A DNA stretch of 64,000 nucleotides from Trichobilharzia regenti (taxonomy: Eukaryota > Platyhelminthes > Trematoda > Strigeidida > Schistosomatidae), in NCBI GenBank assembly GCA_944472135.2, contig OX235267.1:33077312-33141311 (forward strand), given 5' to 3'. Positions 1 through 12,080 of this stretch are shown one piece after another. Both the position numbers and the translations under genes were made by a program. The notes beneath the pieces were generated by a model. It had not been told where the DNA came from. It worked only from the letters and a program-made list of their open reading frames with translations, and ran no database searches. Position 1 is the stretch's first letter; every line of letters starts with the position of its first letter.

Positions 1-1732
1 AACATTATGTTGTAGTAAAATAAAGTAAATATGTCTAAATCGTAGAGGAGGTATTGCGATTATAAAGCGTTTCCAGTTATCTGTCGTCTTAGCAGAATAC
101 ATATACTGATTCGCGATTCCTAGTCACAAAGTGAGAGTAAACCTACCTGAGATAGTTTGCTTGTGATTTCTGCATGCCGCAATATACCATAAGGAGAGAC
201 TCTACCTATGCTGTTAGATGTATGACTCAGTACAACTACGGTTATCGTAATAATTAAAAACAGAATGCCTAGGGTTCTCAGTCAAAGAACACGATACGTT
301 GCAATCTGCTTATATAATCACGTAAACAAAAGTTTTCCAGACGCCGCATTTACTCCTAACAGTTCACCCTCAATTTCTAACTTAGCACGTGCTACTTATG
401 TTACTGGAACACAGTTGCATTACAACAGAATGAAGACAGACTCATTGAAAAATTGTTTATTAAACAAAATCAGATTTCAAATGTACAGATAATTCAGATG
501 CGTAGTCCTATGTTACCGTCAGTAAGTTCCATCTGCGTACGCGGCACATATATGGTTTTCCATAAGTCTGAAAAGGTTTAAGAAAAGCATAATTAACTTG
601 GGTATTACATGTATGATCTGAATAAGAAGATTTTCCTGATAAGCATTTACAAGTAATCACTTTACAAACAATATATATAAGTAGCCCAATAGTTTTCACT
701 AAACTTAAGGGACTACGCAACTTATCGTTTGTCGATATCTAGTAGGTCCATCGAAGCATCATGAAATGATAAAATTATTTAACGACAAGTTATGCAGTAG
801 TTTTCAAAGCTTGTACAAATGTTTTAGCAAAATTGACAACAATTTTATGACAAACAATAGGTCTAGACAGCAATAATGATAGCATTCATGATCATAGTGA
901 CTATGAAAACAATAATAGGTATTATTATCGCAACGAATTCATCATTAATTAGATAGACAACTAATAATAATACAATCATATCGAATAAATGTATCACTTA
1001 ATCTTAAGAATCATGTGTTTGCTTACTTCCACTGTATTCTCTCAATACTGATGCGCTCAACCAGTTTATCCCAACTGAATTCAAGATTACTTCTGAAAGT
1101 GAGTGGAGATCCAGTTTATGTCAAATAAAAACATGTAGCTTACATGTATTACACTGCTTACTGAGACATCTGGTATCTGCTTTCCCATCTTCGTGACAAG
1201 AACACAGTTTATCTAGGTTTACCTACATATACAAAAGTATATGTATATGCTGCATCAACCATGCCGTTTTTATCATGATTAGCCAGACCACTGTGTATAT
1301 TATACTTATTTAAGGATCTCTGAAAATAATGGTCAAGCGATAATTGAAGTTGCGTGAAGTTATTACCTCTTCAAAACATTGTTTGCATTCTTGACACTCC
1401 TGAGAAGTCCTTAGATTGTAATTTGGCATGAATTCGTTGAATTCAGCAAATAAATCTACTGCTATACCATCTCTTTCCTTAGCTGTAATAATTTGTGTTG
1501 TCAGTTATCTCTCCAATTTGATAAAACGCTCACGGAAATTCAGGACCTAACGAAGCAGCAGAATGATGTTTGAAATTACCTCAACTCGAATGACAAACTG
1601 GCCAATCACAAGCGAGCAAATCGCTTGTTTATCTCATTGGCGGTCACTCAAAATTACGTCCGTCGACAGGCTGCCACCTTACAAGGCTGTTGTTGCAATT
1701 CGAGGAGGTTAGTGTTTCCCAGTATTTCCTAG
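1..1732. other. No gene recognised; decayed frame near 1513-1722
   Basis: AT-rich sequence without a convincing gene. The only stretch with coding flavour is about 1513-1722 on the plus strand: it follows a splice-acceptor-like ...gtcag and reads as a charged, Lys/Gln/Asn-rich helix-like peptide, but has a TGA after about 22 codons and ends in a Cys-rich tail before a stop. It could be a decayed exon or a relic of a transposon ORF1. The other open frames are short and lack family motifs. Confidence 0.4.
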
Positions 1733-2202
1733 ATTTCAGTTGCTCCGGAAAGAACGAATTTGATAGTGTGGTGGTATCATGACTTTAAAAAGCTAAACCA
1801 AATCAACTGATGGGTTTGTTCATCGTTGTGCTATATGTTTGAAGCCTACTAACACTAGAGAGGGTATGCTGATAATTTTATTATTTCGTACGAACTTTTT
1901 TCGCTAGGTCGCTTCTCTCCCTAAGGATAGCAGATAGAAAAGCAACTACTCTTATACCTATTGTTACCAGAATTGTTAAGCGGGGGTCAATTATACACAC
2001 GGAAATGCTACAATTCGCTGTCATCTCTGGGATATATTCATCGTAGACACAACCATTCAAGTGATATTGTGGATCCCGTTACGAGGACACATGCTAATTC
2101 TAATGAAGGATTTTGTGGCAGGTTGGAAAATAGGATAAGGGATATAAATGTATCTCAAAAGGATCTCATTTATAGTCATTTGGATGAACAGGATATGGTG
2201 TA
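1733..2202 (+). mobile_element. Merlin DNA transposon relic (transposase fragments)
   Basis: Two parts of a Merlin/IS1016-type transposase in one orientation. At 1733-1920 the N-terminal zinc-binding segment is readable (LLRKERI, CGGIM, then DGFVHRCAIC) with in-frame stops. At about 1935-2202 the C-terminal DDE half is readable across a frameshift: TLIPIV, GSIIHTE, GYIHRRHNHS and VDPVTRTHAN, which match the family's ...GS-I-(H)(S/T)D..., GY-H--VNHS and VDP-TG-HT-- signature. The middle of the enzyme is deleted, so the copy is dead. A second copy of the N-terminal part lies at 40376-40640. Merlin elements are known from Schistosoma. I saw no clear terminal inverted repeats or target duplication. 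Confidence 0.78.
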
Positions 2203-4565
2203 ACTTCTCCATTGACAGTCCCATGCTAAACTGGGAGATTTCTCTCTCACATGTTCGAGAAAGATATCCCATGTAACCTTTTTTATTATCTATTTCATGC
2301 TTTTTTCTATAAATATACATTTCCATTCATCAAATATGCGGCTGGACTTATTCGTCACGTACTCTAGAAGTTACGTTTGGAATTTTTTTTGCCAATAATT
2401 TTTAATAAAATTGTATTATATGTTATCTAGATTGAGTGAAATTCCCACTTTTTGGCTGGTTATGTTGGTGTCCGCCTCATGTGATCTGACTGCGACACAC
2501 TTTTAGCATATTGGTTGCAATGATTAGTGTTTCAGATGGAATGTATCAAAATGTCGGTGTAATGAGGGAGATAGGATAGTTAGAGGGTAATGCCATTTAC
2601 ACCACTCATTTACTCCATGTAGAAGCTGCATCTTTCGGCATAGTATCATTCAATGAAGACTTCATGTCTCAGGATATCAGTACAGCCTATTTTCGTGTGA
2701 AGAACAGTCTTTTTTGACAAAATAATTCTCTCAATACTTGGAAATCACCTGCAAATGTTATCAGAATCGTTGGTGGGAACCTAAGTTGTCATTTAGATGT
2801 GCTTTTCACTTTATCTGTGGTTGGACAGGAATTATGGTAAGTTGAAAGGTTATCTCTAAATGGATTTCATATATATTGGCACTGGTTGGTGCAGTGTGCT
2901 ATGGGTTATGTTAATTAAATGTACAAAAATATCTCAACTATAATAATATTGTGCCATTGTGTACTAAGCTGACTGATAGGATAACAAACGAAGGTGGTTA
3001 CTAGAACTGAATCTATTCAGCTTTATTATCATTAATATGAATTTATTCTCTTTTACAATTTCCACTGACTGTATACTTAATGCTACAATATTTTTGATCA
3101 CCAATAGTGGAGATGAATTTCTCCTGAGATTTCCATTTAGACAAAGCAGTACAGATGCTCTATGACGATTGAATTTTCTAGTTTGCATTATATGACATTA
3201 TTATCCTCATCAACACAACAGGTCTGTGTACTTTACAATAGTTGAAGTGTTTCACTATGTTGTTAGCACTGTGCATAGCTGTCTAGAGTTGAGGCATGTT
3301 CAGCTTATATTTGATGCCTATAGTCTCCTAAATGTGAAAATGTGATTTCTGTAGGATTCACAAAACCTTGTGGACTAGACATTACTGAGATTGTGGATTA
3401 ACTTCTAAGTTATACACTTGCAATACTTCATTTCATGTAAAAGTGTTTAGTGTGAAGTTGATCTGCAAGTAAGCTTGATGAGAGAATGACGCCTCAATAG
3501 TATGAATGTTTCGGAGATTGCCTTGAAATTTGCATATAGTCCTCAAATGCAGGAAAACATATGATGTATATTTATGTATACGGCGTCAACATAAATATCA
3601 GCTGTAGACTACAAATACATTTATCTCCCTGAGATAATACTTAGTTTTAACAGAATGATTGTATTCATATTGTATGCTAATATGTAGAATTATCTCTTGT
3701 TAACTTCATGTTATGCTAGTTCTAACATGTACTTTATTTTTTCCAGGTATACGGAGGTTGTCGAATATGAAATCAGCGGAAACATCATTCGGTCAAACTA
3801 ACTTTATTACCCTTCATCAGAATTTTCTTTTGTAAATTAATCAAATGTTTAATATACTCTTGATTACTTCTTCCTGTAGACTTCTTCAATTCCTCGCTAT
3901 ACAATGTGCTTTTGTAATAAGTGAATTAGGAATAATAAACGCTAAGCTTAGTTAGTGGGATGGAAATTCACTGTAGTATTATGAGAATGTTACTTTAGTC
4001 ATTAGTAGGATTTCGTGTCTGTTTCTACACAATAGCACATTGTAAAAGCTAAGTGGGATTTAGCAAGTTGAATAATAATTCTGTACTGTTGGATACTCTA
4101 AAGTCGCCTTATCTAACCAGTTGAAAGTCTGTATACTGTTAAACGCCAAGTATGTAGTACAAGTAAATGTAGTAACTTAGGCTTGATATCTACTTCACTA
4201 ATCCGTTAATATGCAGTGACATCATCAAATAGACTGTTCACTTGACGATCAGCTAAGAAACAATTTTTATTTATTTTAATATGCCGTTGAATCATAGGAT
4301 GTTATCTAGTATCCATCATTTCTGTGATCAAAAACTGCGGTATTTGCATGTCTACTTTATAGATGTTAAATAACCTACGCCTGTATGCAACTAATTACCT
4401 CCAGTGTTCCTATTCATTTGGTGTGTGTAAACTAAACAAGTCTTTCATAAATTCTCCCATAAATGCCAAACTTTCTAGTGTTACAAGCGTTAATAAGACC
4501 TGCTTCCTTTGTTTCAAATCAAATGAGGTATATACGAACTAAGGGAAAGTTACTCTTACTTAATC
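2203..4565. other. No gene recognised
   Basis: About 2.4 kb of AT-rich sequence with only short, low-complexity frames on either strand. No protein motifs, tRNA-like boxes or long repeats were recognised. Confidence 0.5.
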
Positions 4566-5185
4566 TTTAACCCTCACTCAGAGCCTTTAACGATCCCAAA
4601 CAGTTCTCCTATAAACACAGTAGACGTACTTTAGATGCAGCTGCAGTCTTGCTTCACAACATTTTCTCCAGTATAGACAATGGGGCTAAATTCGCTGCAC
4701 CTTCCTAGAATACACATCTGCTTTCGACTCAGTACCTAGAGATATTCTGTTAGATAAGCTTGCTGAAACTCAAACTGAGTATTGGATTGTTAGATGGCTT
4801 CATTCTTATTTATCAGGGAGAAAGCAGTACACTGTAGGTCAGGGGGAAGTCGTCCATTACCAATTGTATTTTTGTTTGATGAACTTATTGTACGAATGCA
4901 TACGAAAAGAACTTTTTCAAACACGCGGACGATCTAACTACTTCAATGTCTGTTAACTGCCAGCTACACTGTACTAAGATGAACAGCTCTCTATTAGGAG
5001 TGGGAAAATGCTCTTAAACTAAATCCTTCGAAATGTCAGACTGTTATTTTCAGTTTCCGATGTAAACGAAAGTTAGTTGAAGGTGTTAATTCCTATGACC
5101 GTTGCAAAATTGATAATAGTGATATGGAAATGAAGTCTGACTTGAAGTATCTCGGACTGATTCATCGCAGCGTGTTGGCCCTAAA
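4566..5185 (+). pseudogene. Non-LTR retrotransposon reverse transcriptase relic
   Basis: A decayed reverse transcriptase can be read across several frameshifts. In order: a finger-region piece (FNDPKQFSYKHSRRTLDAA, about 4578), the first catalytic box (YTSAFDSVPR, about 4711), a helix ending WLHSYLSGRKQYTV (about 4796), the second catalytic box as FKHADDLTTS (about 4917), and a thumb segment (NPSKCQTVIFSF, about 5025). These correspond to the A and C boxes of CR1/Jockey-group RTs; the intervening QG box is deleted. It has no intact ORF and is 5' truncated. Confidence 0.75.
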
Positions 5186-5971
5186 TGTATGCCACATGCA
5201 GGCATAATGTTTATGAGCTAGGTATGCAAATCAAGGTAAACGCTTGTACGGTACATTCATTATTTATAAAACTAACTCGCACGTAAGAACTATGGTTTGA
5301 TCAGTTATACAACGTTTAATACATTTAGACACAATTAACCTACGATGCTTACTTCTATGACGCATTACCTAAAACTACATTAATATAGTTTCCGCTGAAG
5401 GTAATCTCCTATATCTACCACCTTAGTGGGCAACTTAGCGTTATCTTTGAATAACGAAAATTCTGAGAACTTTCTTGGTAAAAAGATCGTCCCTTACTCG
5501 AAAAAATTAAATATACCCTAGTCTCCACAAAAACGTTCAGAGGTATTCATCCTATCACCTCAAACGACTCACTATTTGCAGTCATTTAAAAAGTAAAAAT
5601 AAATTTACCGATGGCAGCGTGCTTATGATTTCTAGATATCATAATGTACCATGAGGAAAACGCTATATCCATGCGGTTATTACAGTCAGATGCGCGAAAT
5701 TAGTCCAAAACACAACAACCACGATTCTCAGTCACATAACATCTTACTTTGCTACCTAATCGTATAATCGTATCAACGGATGTTTCGCCCAAGAAAAGAA
5801 GACTACTGGTTCAAGGAAAATTTATTTAGTTTTTTTTAAAGATCGTGAACATCTGTTTATAGTCACGGCAAATCACAACTTCGAGGAAACCACCAATCGT
5901 AGACTACAACCCGAAACGTTATTCTTCCTAATTAATGTCTAACCTTCAACTGGGATTGTTCGTACACTCAC

Positions 5972-6399
5972 CAGATCATCGTATTTTATCCGCTTTGAAA
6001 ACCGTTTTGCAACCCATCGAATGGATGTTAACACTGGCTCTATTACGGGTAGTCCTAGTTCATGTATTTGGATCTAGTACATCAAGCAATAATAAGCATA
6101 AGTAACACTTACCCGTAAGGATTCCAGGTTCTTTTAGTTCCCCAAAATACACACAAGCACAACAGATTCATACTTTTCATGCGGCTCAACCTTATTTGAC
6201 TTAGATTCTCTCACAATATATTTTTTTAAATGATAGCAGACACACTGATGGTATACTCACATTCTCTAAATGCTTCAAAGCTTTTTCAACTTCAACCCAG
6301 GTTCTACATTTTCCAGGTTTAATTTGTTCTTCGAAAACTTTGCTAACATCAACTCTGATGATGTTCCCTTTAACAGATTCACTCGCAGATTGTTGCATG
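5972..6399 (-). CDS. Two coding exons of an unrecognised gene (partial)
   Basis: Minus strand. Exon 6399-6261 follows a tttacag acceptor and has an ATG one base in (6398); it encodes 46 residues from MQQSASESVKG to ALKHLEN and stops at a GTGAGT donor in phase 0. Exon 6073-5972 follows a tactag acceptor, encodes 34 residues from IQIHELGLPV to KRIKYDDL, and again ends phase 0 at GTGAGT. Matching phases, canonical splice signals and a clean joint frame argue for a real gene. The product is charged and helical, loosely like a TFIIS-N/LEDGF-type helical bundle (ALK-LE-IQI... then an R/K-rich helix); that resemblance is only a guess. Downstream exons would lie below 5972, where I could not place them. 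Upstream, 6400-6910 probably holds leader and promoter. The 46-residue exon has a decayed duplicate at 7000-7090. Confidence 0.55.
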
Positions 6400-7594
6400 C
6401 TGTAAACATGAACGAGAAAGACACTTTTTTTCACAATTTCTACATCTTAGGTAATTAAATGAGCCAACAAGAATAACGGCAACCAATAAATAGACTGAAA
6501 ACAACTGCTCCTGCCAGCCAAACATCTTCATGTGCATGATTTCCAAAACTTCTACACACTGCCAATTCATTAACAGCTGAAAACCAACTAAAACACTGAA
6601 AGCCGCATAAATAGAAGGTATGAAACAATCACACCGAAATGAATGCACTGACCTGGTAGTGAAAAGTTTCAAAACCAAAGAAATAATTCATTTTAACAGC
6701 AACGGAAACAAAAAATGAGGTGAAACGCAGCATTTGCGAATAATACGCAACAAGATTAGTCGTGTATAACGGCAGGATAAACGGAACAACAAACGCGTGC
6801 ACGAACAGCTACGAAACTGCAATCCAACATGGCCGACTGACATGGACGAAAATGACCTTCGAGCGTCTCTCTCCACCAATGACCTTGATAAGTGACGGAT
6901 AATTTCAGCCCAAATATGCCTCTTTAATGTGGTTGGTCCGTTCGAGGTCGTTTGCTGATTGGTTGTTAGTGGTGTCGAAAGTTTAACTTTGCCCTCTAGG
7001 TTTAATTTATTCTTCGAATACCTTGCTAATATCAACTCTGATGGTGCTCTCTTTAACAGATTCACTCGTGGATTGTTGTATGCTGCAAACATGAACGAAA
7101 ATGACACTCTTTTTCCAGATTTCTACATGTTATGTAAGTAACTGAGCCAACAATAGTAACGGCAACCAACTAATGGACTGGAAACAACTGCTTCTGCCAG
7201 CAAAACATCTTCATGTGCACAATTCCAAAACCCTCTACACAGTACCAATTCATTAACAGCTGAAAACCAACTAAAACACTGAAAGCCGAATGAATGCAAG
7301 GTATGAAATCAATTACACCGAAATGAATGCACTGACCTGGTAGTGAAAACTTTCGAAACCAAAGAAATAATTTATTTTAACAGCAACGGAAACAAAAAAA
7401 TGAGGTGAAACGCAACATTTGTGAACAATACGCAACAAGATAAGTCGTGTATAACGGCAGGATAAACAGAACAACAAACGTGTACACGCAAAGCTACGGA
7501 ACTGCAAACCAACATGGCCGACCGATATGGACGAAAATGACCTTTAAGCGTCTCACTCCACCAATGACCTTGATAAGTTACGGGTAATTTCAGC
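6306..7594. repeat. Tandem duplication of a ~605-bp unit (6306-6910 and 6992-7594)
   Basis: The two units align end to end with roughly 85-90% identity by eye, separated by about 80 bp. On the minus strand unit A (6306-6910) holds the proposed leader and most of the first coding exon of the gene at 5972-6399. In unit B the same exon frame is still readable (QQSTSESVKES..., VDISKVFEE) but then meets a stop. Unit B's right end abuts the CR1-like relic starting at 7595. Confidence 0.85.
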
Positions 7595-9745
7595 CATGTG
7601 TTTTGTACAATCTTAGAAAGAGCTCAAGTGTGAGTGCACCTAACTGTCTATGCGTAAAGTGTATGACCGCATATGCCCTCGCTACATCCCCTGTGTAATT
7701 TACGCTTGTGTCCATTTTTTTCGTTAGAACTAGACCTAAGTCGCGTTCCGACGTTGTGCAGGACAAGCTTTCATTGCACAGGGTGTAACTTGCATTCTGC
7801 AGTCTACAGGTGCGCAACTTCACTACTTTGCAGTTTTTCAGGTTGAAAGTCATGCTACCGGCAACCGCCCAGTCTTCCAGAAGGTTTAGGTCTTCTTGTA
7901 GCCTATCTGAGTCCTCCGGACACTTCATCGCCCTCCATATTTTTACGTCTTCGGCGTATAGGAGAGTCGGGCAGCTCAGACGGCGTGGTAGATCATTGAA
8001 AATCAAAAACATCAGTGGTCCTAGGATAGAACCCTGCGACACTCCTGATGACAAGCTGTGCCGAGGTGATCTGACTCGGTTGACTTTAGTGCAAAATTGC
8101 CCGTCAGCTAGGTAGTCCTTTAACCATGATAGAAGTGGCTCACCTATAACTGCCTGGCTTATTTTGTGTAGGAGGACAGTGTCAAATACCTTCTTGAAGC
8201 CCAGGAAGACCACGTGGACTGGTACATTCATATGCCAGCACGATGTCCAATCGTTCCAAGGTGATAGTCGGTTTATTTACACAGGATCTGCCTTTTCTGA
8301 AACCGGATTGGGCTTCATGGAGCATATTAGACCTATCGAAATATTCCCTGATGTGGTCGTCAATAATACTTTGCAGTACTTTTGATACCACTGGGAGAAG
8401 AGCTACTGGTCTATAGCTAGTAGCGTTTTGCCTGTCCCCACCCTTGAAGATTGGAGAAAGGATGGCTCTTTTCCACTCCCTTGGCAGTGTCCCCGAATCC
8501 TTTGAGTGCTGGAACAAGTCGCACAGGGGCCTACAGAGAGCCTCGGCGCAGTTTCAGGACAGATGGCCTGATGTCATCACAACCTGAGGACTTTCCAGGT
8601 ATGAGTCGCTGTAGCTTCCTTAGTACTATTGCGGGGTTTATTTGGGGAGTAGTCGCTAGGTCTTCCTCCTCTGAAATAGTGGCGCCACCATTTTGGTCCG
8701 TAACTGTAATATCCACATTGCTGTTTAGCTGTTTGGTGAAGGCTGAGCTGAATGTTTCAGCCATCTCCAGACTAGTGAGATATTGACCGTTTGGGCAAAC
8801 TAAGGCGCATGCCCCCTGGTTTGTCAAGTTCCTTTCCGACATGAATCGGTACAAGTTTTTGGGCCTTGCTAGGAGTTTTTTAGCAAGGTTAACCTGGAAT
8901 AACCTCCTGTCCCTCCTGACTCTTGCACTGCACCGGTTCCTGAGTTCGAGGTATGCATCGCGGTTGGTCTGACTCTTAGATACGCTCCACGTAAACCAAG
9001 CCTTCCACTTCGCTTGCAGAATACGTTGCGTGCCTCTCTTCAACCATGACGTCTTACTTTCGGTCGGTGTTGTGACTAAAGGGACGATATCCGAGATTGC
9101 TATATGAATAATATCTTTTACCACTTCCCAGTGTTCATCCACAGATAGGTCGTCCCATGCCAAGGGCCAGTCTGGGTCGGACAAGAGCCTCCGCATTTTA
9201 GCATAGTCAGCCTTGCTGTAACACAGACATGGTCGCGTAATGTCCCACTGCAAACGCTCACGGAGAACAAGATCGAAACCTATGACTGCATGGTCACTAC
9301 TTCCTAGAGGAGTCATGATCTGGACCTTTCCGACGAGTAGTTGGTTATTAGTTAGAATATAGTCTAGTTTTGGTGACTTTCCACTAGGGCCCCACCTAGT
9401 GTCGTCTCCAACATTCTCAGTCAGTCCCGTGTTTCGAATAGTTTGCAGTAGGTTTTGGCCAAATTTTCCCTTAGCACACCCGGAGCCGAGGTTCAGTGAT
9501 GAAGCACTGAAATCTCCAGCTATGGTGATTTGATCGTAGCCCAAATTTTGTATCCCTGTGATAGTGCTGAGCAGTAGCTGATTGTGCTCTGCCCCACAGG
9601 TGGGAGATCGGTAGATGCCACCCAGTAAGTGCTTGGTGTGGCCTACGGTAAAATGACACCATATGGAGTCTGGGAGTTCATCCTATATTCCGCTGAGTCG
9701 CCAGGTCCTTATAAAACCCAAGTGAACATCTGACATTATCACAAC
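7595..9745 (-). pseudogene. CR1/Jockey-group non-LTR retrotransposon, decayed, minus strand
   Basis: Read on the minus strand, an endonuclease-reverse transcriptase ORF2 runs in several frames. The apurinic-type endonuclease C-terminal half lies at about 9660-9240 (IAGDFSASS, LDYILTNN, GSSDHAVIGF). A linker follows, then RT: WKRAILSPIFKGGDR and SYRPVALLPVVSKVLQ (about 8470-8380), SGFRKGRSC (about 8300), VFLGFKKVFDTV (about 8210), SGVSQGSILGPLMFLIFNDL (about 8050-7990), and LLYAEDVKIW (about 7950) for the usual (Y/F)ADD box. The second catalytic aspartate context is altered (YAED), and frameshifts separate the blocks. ORF1 and the endonuclease N-terminus are missing. Confidence 0.85.
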
Positions 9746-11009
9746 CCATACAACAACATCAAATCAGAGTAGTGTTGGCTGCCTCAAGTCGCTGTAGTGC
9801 ATATTCCGATATTATAGACTTTGCCTTTATTTGTACTTATTTGAGCTTGCTACAACACCATTTTGCGCTATTCGGTTGTGCTATCTGTACGCACGTTTCT
9901 TGAGTCTGAAGTAAAGCCATACTCGTTAGATGAGTTCCAGACCTCTTATCTGGATACTCCTTAAATTTTTTTCGCAAATATGCGCACACTTGAGCACTTT
10001 TTCCACGATAACCAAGTCTTTTTAACTTGCATCTTGTCATCAGTACTTACAGATTAGGTAGAGCAATAAATTACAGTATACGTAGGAGAACTCTTTTAAG
10101 TAAGGACCGGTAAAGTGTAGCTAATCCATATCACTTCAAGCACTCTCCATCGCTATGGATAATTACGAATGACATCATCGAAACCGTCTCGTGCAGCGAA
10201 AGAGTGGTCGATTTCCCCCTCTCCCCTCATACAGTGTATGCAATTTGCCTTCACATAAAATTCCCAATCAACAGTACAGCTAGTTACTGATGACTGTTTT
10301 AAAATCTTGACAAGCGACAATTTCGCGAAACTGAGTAGAGACCTCCGCTATGTCTGGGCACAGAACGAGAACTGGAGTACTCTGGTAATAATATCATCCA
10401 AAATTTTTTCAAACTGCTATCGCATTGGTATGGCAGGGGCGATCCTCCCTGGAATCATCTTCAGCTATAATAAGGACGTATATATTTAATGAAATGTTTC
10501 CTGCCATGATCGTCTGACAGCCTTTCCATGGTATTTTACAGAATAGTAATAATATATATTACATAAACGACAAAGGAGCTCGAGAATATGCGTTCCATAT
10601 TAACAGATATCATCGACTGATCTCTTAATTGATGACATCAGTGAACAAAGAGTATTGAAATTGTTCAAAATTAAATTTGCGTTCAGGTTGTTTGCAAATG
10701 ATGGTATTGTAATGGTCGACAGCTACCTACATGTATGTGAGTGTTAAAACAACAGAGGCTTCTGTCAAGCATTTGTTCAGTGAAGTGTTCAGTGTGGCGC
10801 TGCAGCTGTTTGAATGAGACTTAAATTCTTTCGATTTTGCGTTCTAGGAGGATGGATGTCAGGAATGTTTTGGAGGGCGGAAGAAACCCTCAGATACCCA
10901 CTTTTGCAATATCCGAGCTATATTCGATATTTTTCCTCTATACACTGCAGTTACGGGCCAGTTATAATGTTATAATGTGATGTATTTCATACAAATTAAA
11001 AAAAAATCT
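9746..11009. other. No gene recognised
   Basis: AT-rich. A short reading around 10630-10730 (…RLFANDGIVMVDS…) faintly resembles an RT catalytic box but stands alone and is not called. No other motif was seen. Confidence 0.4.
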
Positions 11010-11252
11010 ACATGAAAATGCATGCCCTTTTTACAGGCACGATCAAGTAAGATATAGTCTCAAATCTCAGATTGTCTACAAGTTAATCATATTTCAACTG
11101 TTAAATATTTGATACATATAATACACTCACTGTCTGAACTAGGCCGTATAGTTGTTGAATTGTACAATTGTCCTCCAGTTTGAGCGGGAAAATCGACTTC
11201 GTTTCGTTTTCATCCCGTGGTTGTCGGCATTCGATAACCAACCAATATTGAG
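11010..11252 (+). repeat. Dispersed repeat R1, copy 1 (other copy 23508-23765)
   Basis: About 240 bp that aligns with 23508-23765 in the same orientation at about 85-90% by eye, including a strongly conserved core (gagcgggaaaatcgacttcg, then a cgttttcatcccgtgg block) and a right end ...aaccaaccaatattg. No coding content was seen. The second copy directly follows a Penelope GIY-YIG relic, so the repeat may be a 3' or pseudo-LTR part of a Penelope-like element. Confidence 0.75.
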
Positions 11253-11829
11253 GTAAGTACAACTTCTACAAGGGATTCAAAGCTGTTTCAGAAAAGTAAA
11301 AGTGCTGAAGTGAATCATTAAATTGTAATGAAATAGGTAAGTGCAAGTATCATTAATAAATGCATTTATAAAGGAAACTCCCTGGGCTGACAACGTTCAT
11401 TTGCAATGTATAATGCTACACGTATATCTCGTACTATCATGGTGTCCACTTTTGGTTTTAACACATTTATCCTCAGTTATGCCAGTTGTTTTTGTTTTAT
11501 ACCTTTTTGTGCATTTAGTGCACAACCGTACCCTTCAGAGAGTAGAAACATAATAAGTCATAAAGAGCTGTAAAATGTTAGGTTTAATGGAACGTAATGA
11601 GGATCAAGTAAAGACGTTATTAGAAAATAAGTGAGATAAGACATTGTGAAGTGGTATTTAAAGATCTGACAATGGATAGAAAGTTAATTTATAAGGTACC
11701 CCATAAATCTGTGCAGATCCCACATGGTCGCATCTCAACAATAGGCTGGGCGAATGGTATATATTTAAAGGTAGAAGCATGATCCGTCAAGGCGTTCATT
11801 ATTATCTCTCTCAAGATAAAATCTAAGCC
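11253..11829. other. No gene recognised
   Basis: AT-rich. Short frames only, no recognisable motifs. The left end of the retrotransposon that follows is not precisely located and may begin within the last 100 bases. Confidence 0.4.
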
Positions 11830-12080
11830 CTCATGAAAATCAGAAATATCTCGAGCCCTCAAATTGCGTATTGCTGTTCCTGCAGAATGGGGCGATTCAC
11901 CTTAGTGACCGCCACCATATCTACTGATCAGCTGGCACCACCCTCCTGTATCGCGGTACGTTCAACGTTTGCGTTACATTTTTACGTGATTCGTTACATA
12001 AAATTTATCTTGTTGTAGTACTTGCACAAGTACTATACTACCTCCATACTTGTAACCACTAACTTCCATTTCTAATAGTT

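Noticed and set aside
265..720. Two 70-75-codon frames
   Set aside because: No motifs, AT-rich composition like the surrounding noncoding DNA.
10555..10740. RT-like FANDG motif
   Set aside because: A single six-residue resemblance with no other RT blocks around it.
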